From contig JAFACG010000009.1 in the NCBI GenBank assembly GCA_023425645.1, positions 1 to 64,000 on the forward strand: a DNA stretch of 64,000 nt, in the 5' to 3' direction. Below, piece by piece: positions 1 through 12,412 of this stretch. The DNA comes from Pseudomonadota bacterium (GTDB lineage: Bacteria > Pseudomonadota > Gammaproteobacteria > Burkholderiales > Burkholderiaceae_B). Below the pieces are notes generated by a model. That model searched no databases, was not told where the DNA came from, and saw nothing but the letters and a program-made list of their open reading frames with translations. Position numbers and translations under genes: made by a program. Position 1 is the first letter of the stretch. Every line of letters begins with the position of its first letter.

Positions 1-48
1 GGATCGGGTCCGGCGCCCCACGGCATGATTCAGCAAGGAGAACAAGAG

Positions 49-471
49 ATGACGGAAACCGTACGCTCCGAGCCTGGTTTCGTCTTTGACATCCCGGTGC
101 GCTGGGGCGATCTGGACGCCATGAACCACGTCAACAATACCGTGTACTTCCGCTATACCGAAGAGGCGCGCGTGCAGCTGATGATGAAGCTGGGCATGCT
201 GCCGCCTTCGACGCGCACGGGCGTGCTGGCGCACGCTAGCCTGGATTTCGTGCGCCCCGTCCTGTATCCGGCCACGGTCAGGGTGGTGCACCACCTGGTG
301 CGCATGGGGCGCAGCAGCCTCGAGGTGGAAGTGAGCGTGCGCGATGCGGACCAGCCCGAGGTGGTCTATGCCCGCGGGCGCAACGTGCTGGTGTCCATCA
401 ATCCGGAAGGGCGCTCGCAGCCCTGGAGCGAAGAGGAGGTCGTCCGGATCCGCCAGGCCTTCGGCGCCTAG
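49..471 (+). CDS. acyl-CoA thioesterase, hot-dog fold (4HBT family)
   Basis: Predicted cytosolic acyl-CoA thioesterase of 140 residues, the usual size for the YbgC/FadM type, which hydrolyses acyl-CoA to free acid and CoA. The stretch RWGDLDAMNHVNN (residues 18-30) holds the family's Asp and the Asn-His that begin the long hot-dog helix, and D23 is the probable catalytic acid. I start at the ATG at 49, not the in-frame ATG at 25, because AAGGAG at 35-40 sits eight bases before 49. It lies 130 bp upstream of a CoA-transferase pair on the same strand, which fits acyl-CoA metabolism, but the gap is large enough for a separate promoter. The substrate cannot be read from the sequence. Confidence 0.85.
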   Translation: MTETVRSEPGFVFDIPVRWGDLDAMNHVNNTVYFRYTEEARVQLMMKLGMLPPSTRTGVLAHASLDFVRPVLYPATVRVVHHLVRMGRSSLEVEVSVRDADQPEVVYARGRNVLVSINPEGRSQPWSEEEVVRIRQAFGA

Positions 472-600
472 GCGGCTTGCCGTAAATGTAAAGCCTGACT
501 TTCATCAAGTCGTAAAAGGCCCGATGGTATGTTCCAGGACATCTTTGCATTATTCTAAGAGTTGCTGTGCAGGATACTTTTTGAGTCATTGGAGAGTGAA

Positions 601-1299
601 TTGAACAAGGTCTATCCAAGCGCCCGGGAGGCGTTGCAGGGAGTCGTCGCCGACGGGCAGACGATTGCAGTGGGCGGGTTCGGCCTGTGCGGGATCCCCG
701 AGGCGCTGATCGCCGCCTTGCGGGACAGCGCAGTTAAGAATCTGACCTGCATCAGTAACAATGCCGGCGTGGACGGCTTCGGCCTGGGCCAGCTGCTGAC
801 CACCCGCCAGGTGCGCAAGATGATTTCGTCCTATGTGGGCGAGAACAAGGAATTCGAGCGCCAGTACCTGGCCGGCGAGCTGGAGCTGGAGTTCACTCCC
901 CAGGGCACGCTGGCGGAAAAGCTGCGCGCCGGCGGTGCGGGCATTCCCGCCTTCTTCACGGCCACGGGCGTGGGCACCATCGTGGCCGACGGCAAGGAGA
1001 TCCGCGAGTTCAATGGCCAGCAGTATGTGCTGGAGCACTCCCTGGTGCCGGACGTCTCGCTGGTCAAGGCGCACATCGCCGACCGCAGCGGCAACCTGGT
1101 GTTCCGCAAGACGGCGCGCAACTTCAATCCCAACGTGGCCATGGCCGGCAAGATCACCATCGTGGAGGTTGAGGAGATCGTCGAGACCGGAACGCTGGAC
1201 CCGGACCAGGTCCATCTGCCCGGCATCTACGTGCACCGCATCGTGCTCAATGCCAATCCCGAGAAGCGCATTGAACAGCGCACCGTTCGTCCTTCCTGA
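601..1299 (+). CDS. scoA: 3-oxoacid CoA-transferase, subunit A
   Basis: Alpha subunit (232 residues) of a two-subunit succinyl-CoA:3-ketoacid CoA-transferase, which moves CoA from succinyl-CoA to acetoacetate or a related oxoacid. The glycine-rich GGFGLCGIPEAL near residue 23 is the family I CoA-transferase signature. The best start is TTG at 601: GGAGAG at 591-596 precedes it at proper spacing and the protein then begins MNKVYPSA, as expected for the family. An upstream ATG at 562 would add a 13-residue tail without support. The gene is followed 18 bp later by scoB, and the two subunits form one complex. Confidence 0.92.
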   Translation: MNKVYPSAREALQGVVADGQTIAVGGFGLCGIPEALIAALRDSAVKNLTCISNNAGVDGFGLGQLLTTRQVRKMISSYVGENKEFERQYLAGELELEFTPQGTLAEKLRAGGAGIPAFFTATGVGTIVADGKEIREFNGQQYVLEHSLVPDVSLVKAHIADRSGNLVFRKTARNFNPNVAMAGKITIVEVEEIVETGTLDPDQVHLPGIYVHRIVLNANPEKRIEQRTVRPS

Positions 1300-1317
1300 T
1301 TAGCGAGGCAGATAAAA

Positions 1318-1971
<654 letters not shown>

Positions 1972-1990
1972 TTCCTCCTTCCACGACGCG

Positions 1991-2025
1991 AAAAAAGCTT
2001 CGGCCCGGGCCGAAGCTTTTTTTTT
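1991..2025. terminator. bidirectional intrinsic terminator after scoB
   Basis: A perfect palindrome AAGCTTCGGCCC/GGGCCGAAGCTT (1995-2018) has an A-run on its left and nine T residues on its right, so it can terminate transcripts from either strand. It separates scoAB from the aminopeptidase gene. Confidence 0.85.
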
Positions 2026-2067
2026 GAATGCCCGGTGCGTGAAAGACGTTTTACAAAGGAAGTCGGC

Positions 2068-3855
2068 ATGGACCATACCTCTATCGCCGCGCGCCTGCAG
2101 GCGCTGCGCGAACAAATGACATTCCAGGCCCTGCAGGCCAGCATCTGGCCCACCTCCGATCCGCATCTGTCCGAATACCTGCCGGACCGTTGGCAGAGCA
2201 GGGCGTGGCTCAGCGGCTTCAGCGGCTCGGCGGGCCTGCTGGTCGTGACGCAGGACTGGGCGGGCTTGTGGACCGACAGCCGCTACTGGGAGCAGGCCGC
2301 CAAGGAGCTGGAGGGCAGCGGCATCGTGCTGATGCGGGCCGGCGAGCCCGATGTGCCCGAACCGGCGGCCTGGCTGGCCGGTCACCTCCCGGCGCAGTCG
2401 CGCGTGGCGCTGGACAGCCAGTCCATCTCCATGCAGGGCCTGGCCGCCTGGCAGGATGCGGCGCGCGAGCAGAATTTCGAATGGGTGCTGAACGCCGACC
2501 TGCTCGGCCCCATCTGGGCCGACCGTCCGGCCGCGCCTTGCGGCAAGGTCGTCGAGCACCTGCCGCCGCATGCCTGCCGCAGCCGCCAGGAAAATCTGGC
2601 GCGCACGCGCCAGTCCATGCAGGAGCAGGGCGCCCACTGGCACCTGATCAGCGCGCTGGACGATATTGCCTGGACGCTGAACCTGCGCGGCGAAGACGTG
2701 CCTTACAACCCGGTGTTCCTGTCCTACCTGCTGATCGGGCCCGATCAGGCGCATCTGTTCGTGGATGCCGGGAAACTCTCGCCGGGCGTGCGCGCAGCCC
2801 TGGGCGAGGCCGGCGTCGAGGTCCATGACTATGCCTTCCTGCCGGAGTTCATGCGGGCTCTGCCGGCATCCCTGACCGTGCTGCTGGATCCGGCGCGCAC
2901 CACGGCCTGGGCGGCGCAGCTGGCCGCGCATCTGACGGTGGTCGAGCATATCAATCCCGCCCATCTGTTCAAGTCCTGCAAGACGGACGCGGAACTGCAG
3001 CACGTGCGCGAGACGATGGAAAAGGACGGCGCCGCGCTGTGCGAGTTCTTCGCCTGGTTCGAGCAGCAGGGCGGCGGCCTCACCGAGCTGGACGTGGACG
3101 AGCAGATCACCGCGGCGCGTGCGCGCCAGGAAGGGTTCGTCAGCCCCAGCTTCGGCACGATCGCCGCCTATCAGGCCAACGGGGCCATGCCGCATTACCA
3201 TGCCACCGAACAATCTCATGCGCGCATCGAGGGCGATGGCCTGCTGCTGATCGACTCCGGCGGGCAGTACCTGGGAGGCACGACGGACATCACCCGCGTG
3301 GTGCCGGTGGGGCGGGCCTCGCCCGAGCAGATCCGCGATTTCACCCTGGTGCTCAAGGGCATGATCTCACTGTCCCGGCTGGTGTTTCCGGAAGGTGTCG
3401 CGGGCCAGCAGATCGATGTGCTGGCCCGCCAGCCGCTCTGGGAGCAGGGCCTGGACTTCGGGCATGGCACAGGGCATGGCGTGGGTTACTTCATGAATGT
3501 GCACGAAGGACCGCAATCCATTTCCTGGAGGGGGCGCATCGGCCCGCATTCGGCCATGCGGGCGGGCATGATCACCTCCAACGAGCCCGGCCTGTACCGG
3601 CCCGGCCGGTGGGGCATACGCATCGAGAACCTGGTGGCGGCCGTGCCGGCCATGCGCACCGAATACGGACAGTTCCTGCGTTTCGAGACCCTGACCTTGT
3701 GCCCGATCGACACGCGTTGTATTGATGCATCATTGTTGAGCCAGGCCGAACGCCTCTGGCTCAACGAATACCATGCACAGGTGCGCGAGCGCCTGCTGCC
3801 CCGGGTGCAGGGGGCGGCGCGCAATTGGCTTGAACAAAGGACCCAGGCCATCTGA
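2068..3855 (+). CDS. M24B aminopeptidase P family protein
   Basis: Cytosolic metallopeptidase of 595 residues, the length of the large, eukaryote-like Xaa-Pro aminopeptidases with two creatinase-like N-terminal domains before the pita-bread catalytic domain. The five metal ligands are visible: two Asp in LLIDSGGQYLGGTTDI, His in GTGHGVGY, Glu in SNEPGLY and Glu in RIENLV. It releases N-terminal residues preceding proline. The start is the ATG at 2068, with AAAGGA at 2055-2060. An upstream in-frame ATG at 2035 lacks a ribosome site. It is monocistronic between a strong terminator and the pyrG leader. Confidence 0.9.
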   Translation: MDHTSIAARLQALREQMTFQALQASIWPTSDPHLSEYLPDRWQSRAWLSGFSGSAGLLVVTQDWAGLWTDSRYWEQAAKELEGSGIVLMRAGEPDVPEPAAWLAGHLPAQSRVALDSQSISMQGLAAWQDAAREQNFEWVLNADLLGPIWADRPAAPCGKVVEHLPPHACRSRQENLARTRQSMQEQGAHWHLISALDDIAWTLNLRGEDVPYNPVFLSYLLIGPDQAHLFVDAGKLSPGVRAALGEAGVEVHDYAFLPEFMRALPASLTVLLDPARTTAWAAQLAAHLTVVEHINPAHLFKSCKTDAELQHVRETMEKDGAALCEFFAWFEQQGGGLTELDVDEQITAARARQEGFVSPSFGTIAAYQANGAMPHYHATEQSHARIEGDGLLLIDSGGQYLGGTTDITRVVPVGRASPEQIRDFTLVLKGMISLSRLVFPEGVAGQQIDVLARQPLWEQGLDFGHGTGHGVGYFMNVHEGPQSISWRGRIGPHSAMRAGMITSNEPGLYRPGRWGIRIENLVAAVPAMRTEYGQFLRFETLTLCPIDTRCIDASLLSQAERLWLNEYHAQVRERLLPRVQGAARNWLEQRTQAI

Positions 3856-3949
3856 GCCGGACCGGCGCCGCTGTCAAGACGCCGTGCGCAAGAGGCATGC
3901 GCCGCTCGCGCGGCCTCTTGCGAAGTCCCCAAGGACGGGCGCTTCCCGT

Positions 3950-5649
<1,700 letters not shown>

Positions 5650-5665
5650 TTCCCCGGCATGAATG

Positions 5666-5695
5666 AAAAAGCCCGCATGCAGCGGGCTTTTTCAC
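5666..5695 (+). terminator. intrinsic terminator after pyrG
   Basis: Hairpin GCCCGC-ATGCA-GCGGGC (5671-5687) is flanked by AAAAA on the left and TTTTT on the right, 16 bp after the pyrG stop codon. Confidence 0.8.
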
Positions 5696-5858
5696 TTTGG
5701 AAAGGAGATTGCTGCTGGCGATGAGATTGAGGCTGTGTGCGCGATCCGGACCTGGACCTGATCGAGATCCCGGAACAGCTGGCATGAGGCTGTCACCGCG
5801 CAGTGTCCACGCCTGCGGGAATATGGGAAAATGCGGCAATACTGAAACGAGGTCAATT

Positions 5859-6710
5859 ATGGATTTATGCGGCTATGAAGTGGGGCTGGATCGGCCCTTT
5901 TTCCTGATTGCCGGCCCCTGCGTGATCGAATCGCGCCAGATGGCCTTCGATACGGCGGGCCGATTGGCCGAGATCACCTCCGCGCTGGGCATCCCCTTCA
6001 TCTACAAAAGCTCCTTCGACAAGGCCAACCGCAGCTCGGGCAAGTCCTACCGCGGGCCGGGCATGGCGGAAGGGCTGCAGATCCTGGCGGACGTGCGCTC
6101 GCACTACAAGGTGCCGGTGCTGACCGACGTGCACGACAAGGACCAGGTCGATGACGTCGCCGCCGTGGTCGATGTGCTGCAGACGCCGGCCTTTCTGTGC
6201 CGCCAGACTGATTTCATCCAGGCTTGCGCGGCCACGCTCAAGCCCGTGAACATCAAGAAAGGACAGTTCCTGGCCCCGCACGACATGGTGCAGGTCGTGG
6301 AAAAGGCGCGCGCGGCGGCGCTGGATGCCGGCGGCGACGGCTCCACCATCATGGTGTGCGAGCGCGGCGCCTCCTTCGGCTACAACAACCTGGTCTCGGA
6401 CATGCGTTCCCTGGCCATCATGCGCGAGACCGACTGCCCCGTCGTGTTCGACGCCACCCATTCGGTGCAATTGCCCGGCGGGCAGGGCACTTCGTCCGGC
6501 GGGCAGCGCGAGTTCGTGCCCGTGCTGGCGCGCGCCGCCGTGGCGGCGGGCGTGGCCGGCGTGTTCATGGAAACCCATCCTGATCCGGACAAGGCCCTGT
6601 CCGACGGCCCCAACGCGGTGCCTCTGGCGCAGATGGCCGATCTGCTCCGGACCCTGCAACAGATTGATTCCATCGTGAAGAGCAGCGGTGCCTTGCAGCA
6701 CGGCTATTGA
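5859..6710 (+). CDS. kdsA: 3-deoxy-8-phosphooctulonate synthase (KDO-8-P synthase)
   Basis: Condenses phosphoenolpyruvate with arabinose-5-phosphate to KDO-8-phosphate, the first committed step to the KDO of lipopolysaccharide; cytosolic. The 283-residue product has the family's [13 protein letters not shown] opening, the [11 protein letters not shown] segment that binds phosphoenolpyruvate, and the [12 protein letters not shown] segment. The start is the ATG at 5859 with ACGAGG at 5847-5852; longer in-frame extensions to 5697 overlap the previous terminator and are not credible. It is followed 18 bp later by a DUF1330 gene, a likely operon partner. Confidence 0.97.
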   Translation: MDLCGYEVGLDRPFFLIAGPCVIESRQMAFDTAGRLAEITSALGIPFIYKSSFDKANRSSGKSYRGPGMAEGLQILADVRSHYKVPVLTDVHDKDQVDDVAAVVDVLQTPAFLCRQTDFIQACAATLKPVNIKKGQFLAPHDMVQVVEKARAAALDAGGDGSTIMVCERGASFGYNNLVSDMRSLAIMRETDCPVVFDATHSVQLPGGQGTSSGGQREFVPVLARAAVAAGVAGVFMETHPDPDKALSDGPNAVPLAQMADLLRTLQQIDSIVKSSGALQHGY

Positions 6711-6728
6711 GTTGTTTTTGGAGACACC

Positions 6729-7013
6729 ATGTCCGCATTTCTGATTGCCAACGTCGAAGTGACCAATCCCGAGCAGTACAAGCAATACCAGGAGTTTTCC
6801 ACCATCGCCATGCAGACGCACAACGTGAAAGTGCGCGTGCGCGGCGGCAAGACCCTGGCGCTGGAAGGCAATGCGCCCCTGCGCACGGTCGTCATGGAGT
6901 TCGACACCCTGGAGCAGGCCCAGGCCTTCTATGATTCCCAGGAGTATCGCCGCGCCCGCCAGGCCCGCGACGGCGCCGCCAACATGACCATGTACGTGGT
7001 GGAAGGTCTTTGA
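6729..7013 (+). CDS. DUF1330 family protein
   Basis: Small cytosolic protein of 94 residues with the DUF1330 ferredoxin-like (dimeric alpha-beta barrel) pattern: an N-terminal strand SAFLIANVEV, the NPEQYKQYQ helix start and a late FYDSQEYRRAR segment. The biochemical role of this family is not established. It starts 18 bp after kdsA with GGAGA before the ATG, and a terminator lies at 7051, so kdsA and this gene probably share a transcript. The same kdsA-DUF1330-eno neighbourhood is, from general knowledge, usual in Bordetella relatives. Confidence 0.85.
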   Translation: MSAFLIANVEVTNPEQYKQYQEFSTIAMQTHNVKVRVRGGKTLALEGNAPLRTVVMEFDTLEQAQAFYDSQEYRRARQARDGAANMTMYVVEGL

Positions 7014-7050
7014 TCCTTCTGGGCAGGCGCCGTCCGGGCGCCTGAATGCA

Positions 7051-7081
7051 AAAGGGAGCGTGTCGCACGCTCCCTTTTTTC
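7051..7081 (+). terminator. intrinsic terminator after the DUF1330 gene
   Basis: Hairpin GGGAGCGTG-TCG-CACGCTCCC (7054-7074) followed by a T-run; an A-run on the left gives partial bidirectionality. Confidence 0.85.
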
Positions 7082-7330
7082 TTGGTTCTTCGAGGAATTC
7101 CGGGGGGGGGGGCTCCTCCCGGTTTGGCGCGCCGTTTGGGCCAAGCAGAAAGAAACTCGGGTTCTCGCGAGGCAGGCCGCGGCGGCAAGCCATCAGCGCC
7201 GTCCGATCTTCCTGTTCATTGTCTGTATTCCTGATTGGCGGTCGATGGCAGGGCGAACCTGGCGTCCGTCCTGCTTGCAGAGGCCATTGTCGGATGCGCG
7301 ACACGGTCAGGGGCTGCATTCACCTTTGCC
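7082..7330. other. gene-poor spacer between the DUF1330 gene and the MFS gene
   Basis: This stretch has no convincing coding frame, RNA gene or repeat apart from an 11-G homopolymer at 7102-7112. Open frames crossing it have arginine/serine-rich shadow composition and no ribosome sites. It leads into the promoter at 7331. Confidence 0.5.
7102..7112. repeat. poly-G tract of 11
   Basis: Eleven consecutive G residues in the spacer, about 220 bp upstream of the predicted MFS promoter. Tracts this long are slippage-prone, and in Bordetella poly-C/G tracts switch fimbrial promoters and bvgS. Here it lies outside both promoter and coding sequence, so a switching role is only a possibility. Confidence 0.7.
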
Positions 7331-7389
7331 TTGTCAGGTTTTTGGGGTTTTCGTAAAATTATTGATAAGGCAACAATTGTATGGTCAAT
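7331..7389 (+). promoter_or_regulatory. promoter and possible MarR operator for the MFS-marR pair
   Basis: TTGTCA (7331-7336), a 17-bp spacer and TAAAAT (7354-7359) form a good sigma70 promoter, with a start expected near 7366. Just downstream are the 8-bp palindrome ACAATTGT (7373-7380) and outer arms TTGA/TCAA (7362-7365, 7385-7388). This is where a MarR dimer would block transcription. The promoter is seen; the operator is inference. Confidence 0.5.
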
Positions 7390-7394
7390 TAAAA

Positions 7395-8978
7395 ATGGCA
7401 AGCATTCCCGATCCGTCCCAACTGGCCCAGGGGCGCATGTTATCCGTTACGCAATCCATCCTGGCGATGATGGGACTGTGTTTCGTCGTCATGCTGGTGG
7501 CCATAGACCAGACCGTGGTGGGCACGGCCATGCCCAATATCGTGGCCGAGCTCAATGGCTTCGAGCTTTATGCCTGGGTGGCCACGGCCTATCTGCTGAC
7601 TTCGGTCATCACCGTGCCCATCTTCGGCCGGCTGGGCGACTTCTACGGCCGCCGGCGCTTCGTGGTGGTCTCCATCGTGCTGTTCACCGTGGCCTCGGTC
7701 CTGTGCGGCATGGCCCAGAGCATGATGCAGCTTGTGCTGGCGCGCGCCCTGCAGGGGGTGGCCGGCGGCATGCTGGTGGGCACGGCCTTCGCCTGTATTC
7801 CCGACCTGTTTCCCGATCCGCGCGTACGCCTGCGCTGGCAGGTGATGATGAGCGCCGCCTTCGGAATCGCCAACGGCATAGGTCCGTTCCTGGGCGGTTT
7901 CCTGACCGAGCAATATGGCTGGCGCTCGGTCTTCTACGTGAATCTGCCCATAGGGCTGCTCAGCCTGTTTTTTGTCTATCGCTACCTGCCGCTGATCCGG
8001 CATTTCCGGCAGGGCAGTGTGCGCCTGGACTGGCAGGGCGCCGTCCTGCTGATGCTGGGCCTGGGCTGCATCCAGCTGCTGGTCGAGCTGCTGCCCCAGC
8101 ATGGCGCCAGCTCCTTCATGGTTCTGCTGGGCGTGGCCAGCCTGGCGGCCTTTGGCCTGCTGGTGCATTGGGAGCGCCACGCTGCCGAGCCGCTGCTGCC
8201 GGCCGCCTTGTTCAGCAACCCGGCTCAGCTGGCCTTGTTCGTCCTGTCCGTGGGACTGGGCTTCATCCTTTTTTCACTGTTGTTCTACGGTCCGCTGCTG
8301 CTGCAGGGCGGCTTCGGCCTGCGTCCTCAGACCGCCGGGCTGCTCATTACGCCGCTGGTGGTGTTCATCACCGTGGGCAGCATCATCAATGGACGCGTGG
8401 TGACGCGGCTGTCACGGCCCAACATCATGCTGTACCTGGGCCTGGCGCTGCTGACCATCGCCTGTATCGGCATGGTCTTCATGGATAAAACCGTCCCGCA
8501 TTGGCAGTTCGTGCTGTACGCGATCGCCGGCGGCACGGGAATTGGCTTCATCATGCCCAACCTGACGGTGTTCTCCCAGGAGATCGCCGAACGTTCCATG
8601 CTGGGCATTGCCACGGCCATGCTACAGTCCATGCGCATGGTCGGCGGCATGCTGGGCACGGCCATCGTGGGCACATTGGTCACCTATCAGTATGGCGAGG
8701 GCCTGAGCAGCCGGGTGGCCGGCTTGCCGGCCGATCTGGCCGCTTCCCTGAAAGATCCGCAACTGCTCATGAGCGCCGCCCAGCAGGCGCAGTTCCTGGA
8801 GCTGGCCGGCCGGCAGGGCCAGGCCGGCCAGATGTGGCTGGGCGTGGCGCGCGATTCGCTGGCCCATGCCGTCAATATAGGAATGGCGGTCACGCTGCTG
8901 CTGATCGTCTGGTGTTTTTATTGGGTTCGCAAAGTGCCGCCGATCCGGTTCGCCCGTAAAGCGGAGTCCTCGCAATGA
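7395..8978 (+). CDS. MFS drug efflux transporter, DHA2 (EmrB/QacA) family, 14 TM
   Basis: Inner-membrane proton-driven exporter of 527 residues. The N-terminal half has the DHA2 pattern: an early DQTVVGTAMPNI segment in TM1 and GRLGDFYGRRR between TM2 and TM3 (motif A). Hydrophobic segments fit fourteen helices. The chosen start is the ATG at 7395, directly downstream of the promoter at 7331-7359; its ribosome site is weak, and the ATG at 7437 is an alternative that has AGGGG only three bases before it. The stop overlaps the start of a MarR-family gene by four bases (ATGA), so the two are translationally coupled. Substrates cannot be predicted; organic compounds sensed by the regulator are likely. 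Confidence 0.88.
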   Translation: MASIPDPSQLAQGRMLSVTQSILAMMGLCFVVMLVAIDQTVVGTAMPNIVAELNGFELYAWVATAYLLTSVITVPIFGRLGDFYGRRRFVVVSIVLFTVASVLCGMAQSMMQLVLARALQGVAGGMLVGTAFACIPDLFPDPRVRLRWQVMMSAAFGIANGIGPFLGGFLTEQYGWRSVFYVNLPIGLLSLFFVYRYLPLIRHFRQGSVRLDWQGAVLLMLGLGCIQLLVELLPQHGASSFMVLLGVASLAAFGLLVHWERHAAEPLLPAALFSNPAQLALFVLSVGLGFILFSLLFYGPLLLQGGFGLRPQTAGLLITPLVVFITVGSIINGRVVTRLSRPNIMLYLGLALLTIACIGMVFMDKTVPHWQFVLYAIAGGTGIGFIMPNLTVFSQEIAERSMLGIATAMLQSMRMVGGMLGTAIVGTLVTYQYGEGLSSRVAGLPADLAASLKDPQLLMSAAQQAQFLELAGRQGQAGQMWLGVARDSLAHAVNIGMAVTLLLIVWCFYWVRKVPPIRFARKAESSQ

Positions 8979-9415
8979 ATGAATTTCCACAACTGCAGGC
9001 CGTTCAGCAACTGGGCCGCACCTATCGCAGCCTGATGGCCGCCTTCGACCAGCAGCTGGGCATGCCCATGCCGCGCTGGCGCATCCTGATCTGCCTTTAC
9101 CAGGACGGCTGCGTCTCGCAGAAGCAGCTGGTGCGCCACCTGCGCATCGACCCGGCCGCGGTCACGCGCCAGCTCAAGAGCATCGAATCGCTAGGATTGA
9201 TCGAACGCTTCACCGATGAGCAGGACAACCGGCTGACCAATGTGCGCCTGAGCGCCACGGGCCGCGAACTGGTCGAGGCCACGCTGCCGCGCCGCCGCCG
9301 TCTGGTCGAGACCATGCTGCAGGACTTCTCCGATCAGGACCTGGAACAGCTCATCGCCTTGTTGACCACCTGGGAGCGTTCCTTGTCACGCGCGTCGGAT
9401 GCGGACCCATCCTGA
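8975..9415 (+). CDS. MarR family transcriptional regulator
   Basis: Winged-helix DNA-binding protein of 146 residues. The order is a dimerisation helix, the helix-turn-helix QKQLVRHLRIDPAAVTRQL, then the wing with DEQDNRLTNVRLSATG, where the conserved Asp-x-Arg is varied to DNR. MarR proteins usually repress a neighbouring efflux operon and are released by a phenolic or other small ligand. Its ATG overlaps the stop of the MFS gene, so pump and regulator are made together, consistent with autoregulation at 7331-7389. A terminator lies downstream at 9510. Confidence 0.88.
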   Translation: MNEFPQLQAVQQLGRTYRSLMAAFDQQLGMPMPRWRILICLYQDGCVSQKQLVRHLRIDPAAVTRQLKSIESLGLIERFTDEQDNRLTNVRLSATGRELVEATLPRRRRLVETMLQDFSDQDLEQLIALLTTWERSLSRASDADPS

Positions 9416-9509
9416 GACTTATCGGTACTTTTCGTATTTACTGATACAACGCGCAGTCTCGGACTTTCTTGTGATAATAAACAGGTCCAGGCCCCGCCCG
9501 AGCCAAGCC

Positions 9510-9534
9510 GCCTGGCCGCCAGCCAGGCTTTTTT
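9510..9534 (+). terminator. intrinsic terminator after the MFS-marR pair
   Basis: Hairpin GCCTGGC-CGCCA-GCCAGGC (9510-9528) followed by six T residues. Confidence 0.75.
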
Positions 9535-9579
9535 GGCGGCTTTTGGGGCCAGACATGGCACGGCTGTGTCATGGGCAGG

Positions 9580-11058
<1,479 letters not shown>

Positions 11059-11103
11059 TTCAGTTCAGACGGCCGGGTCGCAAGACCCGGCCCATACGCC
11101 GCC

Positions 11104-11406
11104 ATGCGCCTTCTTGCCCTTTTGCTGTTCTGCCTGACCCTGGCCACTCATTACGCCCTGTGGTGGGGCAAGGGCGGCTGGCTGGATGTGCGACAGATGC
11201 AGACCAATCTGGCGGCCCAGAAGGAAACCAACGAGGCCCTGACCGCCCGCAACAACGCCTTGCTGGCTGAAGTCCAGGACCTGCGCTCCGGCACGCATGC
11301 CGTGGAAGAGCGCGCCCGCAGCGAGTTCGGCATGATGCGCGAAGGCGAGATCTTCGTGCAGATCGTTCCTCCAGGCGGCTCGGCCGCACAGACCCGGCAT
11401 CCTTGA
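11104..11406 (+). CDS. ftsB: cell division protein FtsB
   Basis: Bitopic inner-membrane divisome protein of 100 residues. It has a short cytoplasmic start, one membrane helix (about residues 3-20), and then a periplasmic coiled coil rich in Gln, Glu, Asn and Leu (about 30-70). It ends with the EERARSEFGMMREGE(I)F motif typical of FtsB, which bridges FtsL and FtsQ. It lies 45 bp downstream of eno. Just after it, CAGCGC/GCGCTG (11411-11426) plus a T-rich stretch may be a weak terminator. Confidence 0.93.
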   Translation: MRLLALLLFCLTLATHYALWWGKGGWLDVRQMQTNLAAQKETNEALTARNNALLAEVQDLRSGTHAVEERARSEFGMMREGEIFVQIVPPGGSAAQTRHP

Positions 11407-11518
11407 TTCACAGCGCGCAGGCGCTGCTGCATTTCTTTTTCTTCCCTTGGCCACATTTAACAACCCATGCGGGCGGAGTTGTCGTGTGCGCGCGTCATGG
11501 AGTCTTGCGGCTTTGTAT

Positions 11519-12334
11519 TCAGTCGCAGGACTCGGGTAGTGGGGGATCCGCGGGCGGCTGATTTGCTTCGCCCGACGTGGCGGGCGACGACTGCGGCAGG
11601 CCGGGCGTCGAGGGTTCGCCGGGGCCCGGGAATGGCGGAAGAGGCGGTGCGGGCGAAGGAGGGCCATGCGGCCGTCCTGGGGCGGGTGAACCTGCTCCAG
11701 GCGCCGGCAGGTCCGCCGCATGGTCCGCTCCGTAGACGACGCGTCCGTCCGCCAGGTCATCCCATCGGACAGCATCGGACTGCATGGGATGCCGGATGTC
11801 CAGCCGCATCAAAAGCGCGCGCGGGCCGGCCGTCGTGTTCAGGCTGGCGGCCAGGATGGGCAGGAGCCGCAACAAGGACAGCGGGCCGGGCTGATGGGCG
11901 TAGCGCAGCTGCAGATGCAGGGTATTGGCCTGGAAGATGGTGGGACGGCTGTCCGGCTGGTGCGCATGCTGCCGGGCCTGCCAGCCTTGACGGATGGCGG
12001 GCCTCATGGCGTGCTGGCGGGAAGGACGGCCGTGCAGGGCGAAGGCGGCGGCGGAAGGCGACAGGATGCGGATCTGCCAGCGATCCCTGCGTGGCGCTCT
12101 GGCTGCGGCCAGGCCTTGGGAGAAGCTGCGGGCGATGTGTTCCGGGCTGCCCTGGTGGATGCTGGCCTGGCGCGCGGCATGCAGCAGGGCATGATGCAGG
12201 CGCACGCGCAGCGAATAGAGCGTGAGCACGTCCAGAGCCAGCAGCGAAAGCAGGAGTACGGCCAGCAAGGCCGCTATCGCCGGTGCGCCGGCCAGGCCGG
12301 ATTGAGACAGAAGAGGGGGGCGGAGAGCAGGCAT
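11519..12334 (-). CDS. TadE/TadG-like membrane-anchored protein (tentative)
   Basis: Protein of 271 residues that I cannot name firmly. One hydrophobic segment (about residues 17-42) is followed by LHHALLHAARQASIHQ, resembling the TadE/TadG pilus-biogenesis pattern in which a membrane helix precedes a helix with an AAR-type motif. The last 70 residues are low complexity, rich in Pro, Gly and Ser. No other tad, flp or type IV pilus gene is nearby. The start at 12334 lacks a clear ribosome site. It is convergent with ftsB and lies downstream of hslO on the same strand. A poorly conserved accessory protein is an equal possibility. Confidence 0.5.
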   Translation of the reverse strand: MPALRPPLLSQSGLAGAPAIAALLAVLLLSLLALDVLTLYSLRVRLHHALLHAARQASIHQGSPEHIARSFSQGLAAARAPRRDRWQIRILSPSAAAFALHGRPSRQHAMRPAIRQGWQARQHAHQPDSRPTIFQANTLHLQLRYAHQPGPLSLLRLLPILAASLNTTAGPRALLMRLDIRHPMQSDAVRWDDLADGRVVYGADHAADLPAPGAGSPAPGRPHGPPSPAPPLPPFPGPGEPSTPGLPQSSPATSGEANQPPADPPLPESCD

Positions 12335-12412
12335 GGTGCGTTCATCATGCCTGCTTGGCTGGAGCAGGGGCAGACGGACTTGTACTGGCGTACAAATCCG
12401 TGCGCAGGGCTT

